Below are positions 60,431 through 64,000 of a DNA stretch of 64,000 nucleotides, piece by piece. This DNA is from Calendula officinalis. Lineage: Eukaryota > Streptophyta > Magnoliopsida > Asterales > Asteraceae. The position numbers and the translations under genes are program-made. Each line of letters starts with the position of its first letter. Positions within the stretch are counted from its first letter, which is position 1. The stretch covers positions 47,032,907-47,096,906 of the forward strand of contig OY970820.1 of assembly GCA_963853835.1 (NCBI GenBank). Direction: 5' to 3'. A model generated the notes under the pieces. It was not told the DNA's origin, did not search any database, and saw nothing but the letters and a program-made list of their open reading frames with translations.

Positions 60431-61664
60431 TTAAACGATAAAAGATTTGATCGTATTTCTTCATCATCAACAACTATCTTGTTTATCTGATGAAATGTGT
60501 TATATACTGATTCATTCAAAAAATGAATATATCATTATTCAACACATTTTTATCCTCGAGCTTCGAAGATTATTTATATTTCCAACTCGAAGAACTTCAA
60601 ATTTTACATGATGATTCCGATAAATCTTGTTCATCATGAGGGGGAGAAAATACTACAGAAGTTCTTATTAGGGGAAAATATATTAAGCTCAGTTTACTTC
60701 GCATTAAAAGACATATGCACCGGTTAAGGGGGAGTAAACAAGAAACCAAAGATCAGTTTAGAAATAATTATTTGTTTGAGGGGGAGCGTAAACTTCATCA
60801 ACATTTTACCCTAACAACAATTATCAATAATCACAAATCGACAAAGCCACAACTTCAACAAAAGACTTCCGCTACAAAACAACTCTATCTATGGGTCTAC
60901 ATTTTCGTCGATTTACATTTGTGAAAAAGAGGAAACCGAGACATTCACAGAAATGTCAAACCACAAATTCACATCCATTTCCATCCGAAATTTAATCGTT
61001 TAAATCATTCTTTCCAAATTCCATAACAACCATATCCAGTCAAAATCTTAACTGTTCTAATCTGTTGGTACATACTGAATACAAATTATCCACATTCATC
61101 CAAATCTTAAATGTACATATCATTCTTTCCTACATACAAACCATACACATGTCAATTCAAAATTTAACCGATACAAATCTTTCTTACCAAAATTTACACA
61201 CACACATCCAAAACGTTAACTGTCAAAACATTCAAAATCATCATTATCCTATCCTCACAAAAACCTCTACTACAACATCTCAGTCAAATCCTTATCTAAC
61301 TGATGTTTTCATTTCTAGAACATTTAAATCTTTAATATATCAGTTTTAGACATTTCTTACACCAACAAACTCAACGATAAAAATATAAGTTCCTTGAAAG
61401 GAAGACATGGATGAGGTTCTTAAGCTCAAAAAGAGGGAGATTGGATAATGATAAAGACATAATAAGTCAAGAATTCATGAAATCTTCTGAGATACTTCAT
61501 ATTGGTTGAAAAGCCAATTAAAAGTATTAGTTTTTCACTGATCTTTAAAAGCTGAAGCTGATACTACATACAAACTACTCAACGGATAATTCAGTTTCAG
61601 ACTTTGCTAGAGAAGAAGATTTCAAGAACAGGCTAATCCAAACCATTGATACAAAGGGGGAGAT
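60431..61664 (+). other. 3' internal region of element D with several purine tracts
   Basis: No convincing gene. Tracts like the polypurine tract occur at about 60640 (GAGGGGGAGAAAA), 60726 (AAGGGGGAGTAAA), 60779 (GAGGGGGAGCG) and 61431 (AGAGGGAGATTGG). The last, AAAGGGGGAGAT at 61653-61664, directly abuts the 3' LTR and is the functional candidate. The C-rich 60900-61350 part is low in G. Confidence 0.65.
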
Positions 61665-61967
61665 TGTTAGGGTCATTTGTATTGTATTCAATAGTTAGGG
61701 GACTAGTTGGGTCATATTGTAATAGTGTTAATCTAGTCTTTAGCGTTAATCATGATGATTAGTGAGCTAGGTATTTAAGGAAAACCTTCACTCACTAATT
61801 GTAAGCTTTACACACTCTTAATAGATTTACATTTCAAAGCAATCCTTCCCTCCATCTTTCTCCCTCAACTTTCACACCAAGAACACACACTCTTTCACAC
61901 ACTTAATTCTTCAAATACTATCAAATCACCATGGATTAGCAAGATTTCGTTTGCATTTGATATATCA
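61665..61967 (+). repeat. 3' LTR of element D (303 bp)
   Basis: Nine substitutions from the 5' LTR (about 3.0%), no indels. Ends TTTGATATATCA followed by the GTATT duplication. Confidence 0.94.
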
Positions 61968-63116
61968 GTATTGAAGCACATGTGTTTGATCTTACCTTGT
62001 AGGGTTTCATTGTACTCGATCGACCCATAAGACCGACCCCCTATCATGCTTGGTTCGAACCTTGCTGACCAAGAACATGAACTTGTTCTTGACCGGTTAA
62101 ACCAACTAGCTGATTTAATCCCTAAAAGCGGAAGTGGGATTAAACCCAATCCTTAAACCCTGAAGGATTGGGATGTTGGAAATCTAACTTGATTAACAAG
62201 AAAGAAACCTTGTACAAAGAACTCGAACACACACATTGCTTGTGTGGTTAGTTCGACCATCAACCACCAAAGAACCCTAGGGTTCTTTGGTCGAATTCGT
62301 CCAAGAGGGGAGAAGGGAGAAAGATGTTTCCCAAAACATACCTTGTTGTTTGCTTAAGATTAGTCCACTGATGATGAACAAATCGAGCGATCTTCTAGTT
62401 GATCTAAGCAATGAACTTGTTCTTCAAAACTTGAAGAACACGAAGAACGAAGAACACCAAACTTGGGTTCTTGTGTGTTCGGCCGAAATTGAGAGAGAGA
62501 GGCAAGGGATTTTTGGCTTCAAGGTGTAAGAGTGTTTAGGGTTACCCTAAGCCTCTTATTTATATACAAATAAGTTGCGCTTAGAACCCTCTAGTTTAAT
62601 TAATATTAGATATTTAACTAAACTTTCTTTTAACACTTCATCCCTTATAGTTTAACAAGTTTATAATTGTTGCACTTAACTATTAAATGTCTAGTACTAA
62701 TACACTAATAATTCGGTACCCATATACACGAATTATATATACTTGTATTTATACTTTTAATAATTAATTATATAATAACCTTTATATAATTTATACAACA
62801 ATGATATCCAATTACTATATGATTTAATAGCTTTAAATCATATCAAGGATAATCTTTAATTAACACATTGTATATTTACTCAACTAGTAAATGTACAAGC
62901 ACTTGTATTAATTAGTTAGTTAAACTAATTTAGTAATAAGTTAAACTTAACTTAATACTTTAACTGATTCATAATGACTATTATGAAGCATTCCTCTTCG
63001 TAGTATCATTGATTATCTTGCTCGTATTACATGCACTCACCGGTGTGACCCTTAAGTGTTTCGTAGGCATGGATGTATCATCATAGGTTGACTAACTGGG
63101 CACATAAATCCTTCAT
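61968..63116. other. Right flank of D; unassigned sequence, no gene
   Basis: Starts GTATTGAAGCACATGTG, continuing the minisatellite unit interrupted by D. From 62000 to 62540 it is moderately GC-rich, with GAACTTGTTC and AAGAACACGAAGAACG phrases and a GAGAGAGAGGCAAGGG tract. It could be an old LTR or leader fragment, but I cannot find a partner. From 62570 to 62960 it is very AT-rich spacer. The open frame 62287-62529 has no recognisable domain. Confidence 0.5.
62266..62291. repeat. Perfect 26-bp palindrome centred on CCCTAGGG
   Basis: Reads ACCAAAGAACCCTA and then its exact mirror complement. The centre contains AACCCTA, the telo-box core, on both strands. Confidence 0.85.
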
Positions 63117-63600
<484 letters not shown>

Positions 63601-64000
63601 AGAGTTTAAAGGTGCAGAACTACATAGCCATGTGAGGACCAATCAGATTGCAGCAAATATTAATTATTATATATTTATTATTATTAGTAGAAAAGGGTAG
63701 TTTAGTCAAATAACAAAAACCGGTTATATATGGTAACGATATATTTGTGCGTTGGTTCCCTAAATATATGGGAAGTGTGTTTTTTTTTATTTTTTTTTTG
63801 CATTATCACGTAATCAATTGAAATTTCATTTTAACATCAAATGTTTAACTTGTGAATTTATGTTTGTACATTAGTGATACTGTATTGTAAAGATCTATAC
63901 GAAACATGCAATGTATAGTCGTTAAATGTGTATGTTAAAAATTCTAAACAGTAATTGTGTACGACATGAATGTAGAAATATGGATTGTGAATCAAATGAG
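63601..64000. other. AT-rich sequence, nothing recognised
   Basis: No ORF, repeat or RNA gene seen. Begins TTTAAAGGTGCAGAACTACA, which may be the left or right end of another small inverted-repeat element whose partner lies outside the window. Confidence 0.45.

Larger units (their letters stand above)
31831..61967 (+). mobile_element. Outer copia-type LTR element D, non-autonomous, split by B and C
   Basis: It has two 303-bp LTRs with 9 differences (31831-32133 and 61665-61967), a tRNA-Met primer site after the first and a purine tract before the second. The flanking target duplication is an exact 5 bp, GTATT (31826-31830 and 61968-61972). After removing B (11,502 bp) and C (11,454 bp) with their 5-bp duplications, D is about 7.2 kb. 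It carries only a gag-like coding region; I find no protease, integrase or reverse transcriptase in its own sequence. It would need enzymes from a relative, possibly the A/B/C family, since its gag end GPKQKWVPK resembles theirs. Confidence 0.9.

Noticed and set aside
31831..61967. One giant 30-kb retrotransposon with several pol copies
   Set aside because: Internal LTR pairs with their own target duplications, primer sites and opposite orientation show three nested elements.

Overview
This window looks like nuclear repeat DNA from a flowering plant. It is strongly AT-rich and almost every coding trace belongs to a transposable element; I see no ordinary host gene, rRNA or tRNA. An Asteraceae-like eudicot is my best guess, from the style of the Ty1/copia elements with a third ORF and of the FAR1/PB1 transposon proteins, but this is an inference from remembered families.

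Layout. (1) 1-5066: copia element A on the minus strand, cut by the window edge inside reverse transcriptase, with one LTR at 4563-5066. (2) 5067-21490: a DNA-transposon-like district. It holds a broken PB1-like gene (6111-6876), a second broken multi-exon gene (7247-7958), a small unrecognised ORF (14421-14711) and a five-exon FAR1/MULE-transposase-like gene on the minus strand (16958-20965) whose exons join in frame to 800 codons but contain three nonsense codons. Between these genes and inside the FAR1 introns lie dense arrays of an 18-bp perfect palindrome, TTAATCATCGATGATTAA; the main array covers about 4 kb at 9030-12970. (3) 21491-31000: a chain of at least ten short non-autonomous inverted-repeat elements from about six families, joined end to end through (TA)n microsatellites. 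(4) 31080-31830: a minisatellite based on an ACACATGTG core with GC-rich inserts.

(5) 31831-61967: a nested retrotransposon cluster. The outer element D is copia-type, with 303-bp LTRs, target duplication GTATT and only a gag-like coding region. It was split by element B (36521-48022, plus strand, 506-bp LTRs, target duplication TTTTC) and element C (48303-59756, minus strand, LTRs of 494 and 507 bp). LTR divergence counted by eye is about 3.0% for D, 2.4% for B and 1.2% for C, which agrees with the nesting order. A, B and C are one family: gag with two CCHC knuckles, protease, integrase, reverse transcriptase and RNase H, then about 4 kb holding a third ORF with its own GT-AG intron. All copies carry nonsense or frameshift lesions, so none looks autonomous now. 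(6) 61968-64000: the right flank of D, unassigned AT-rich sequence and one more TA-bounded inverted-repeat element.

The least familiar items are the palindrome array around and inside the transposase gene, the spliced third ORF (acceptor intact in B, mutated in C), the bead-on-string TA-bounded elements, and the repeated ATACTGA-type motif spread through LTRs and coding parts of A, B and C.
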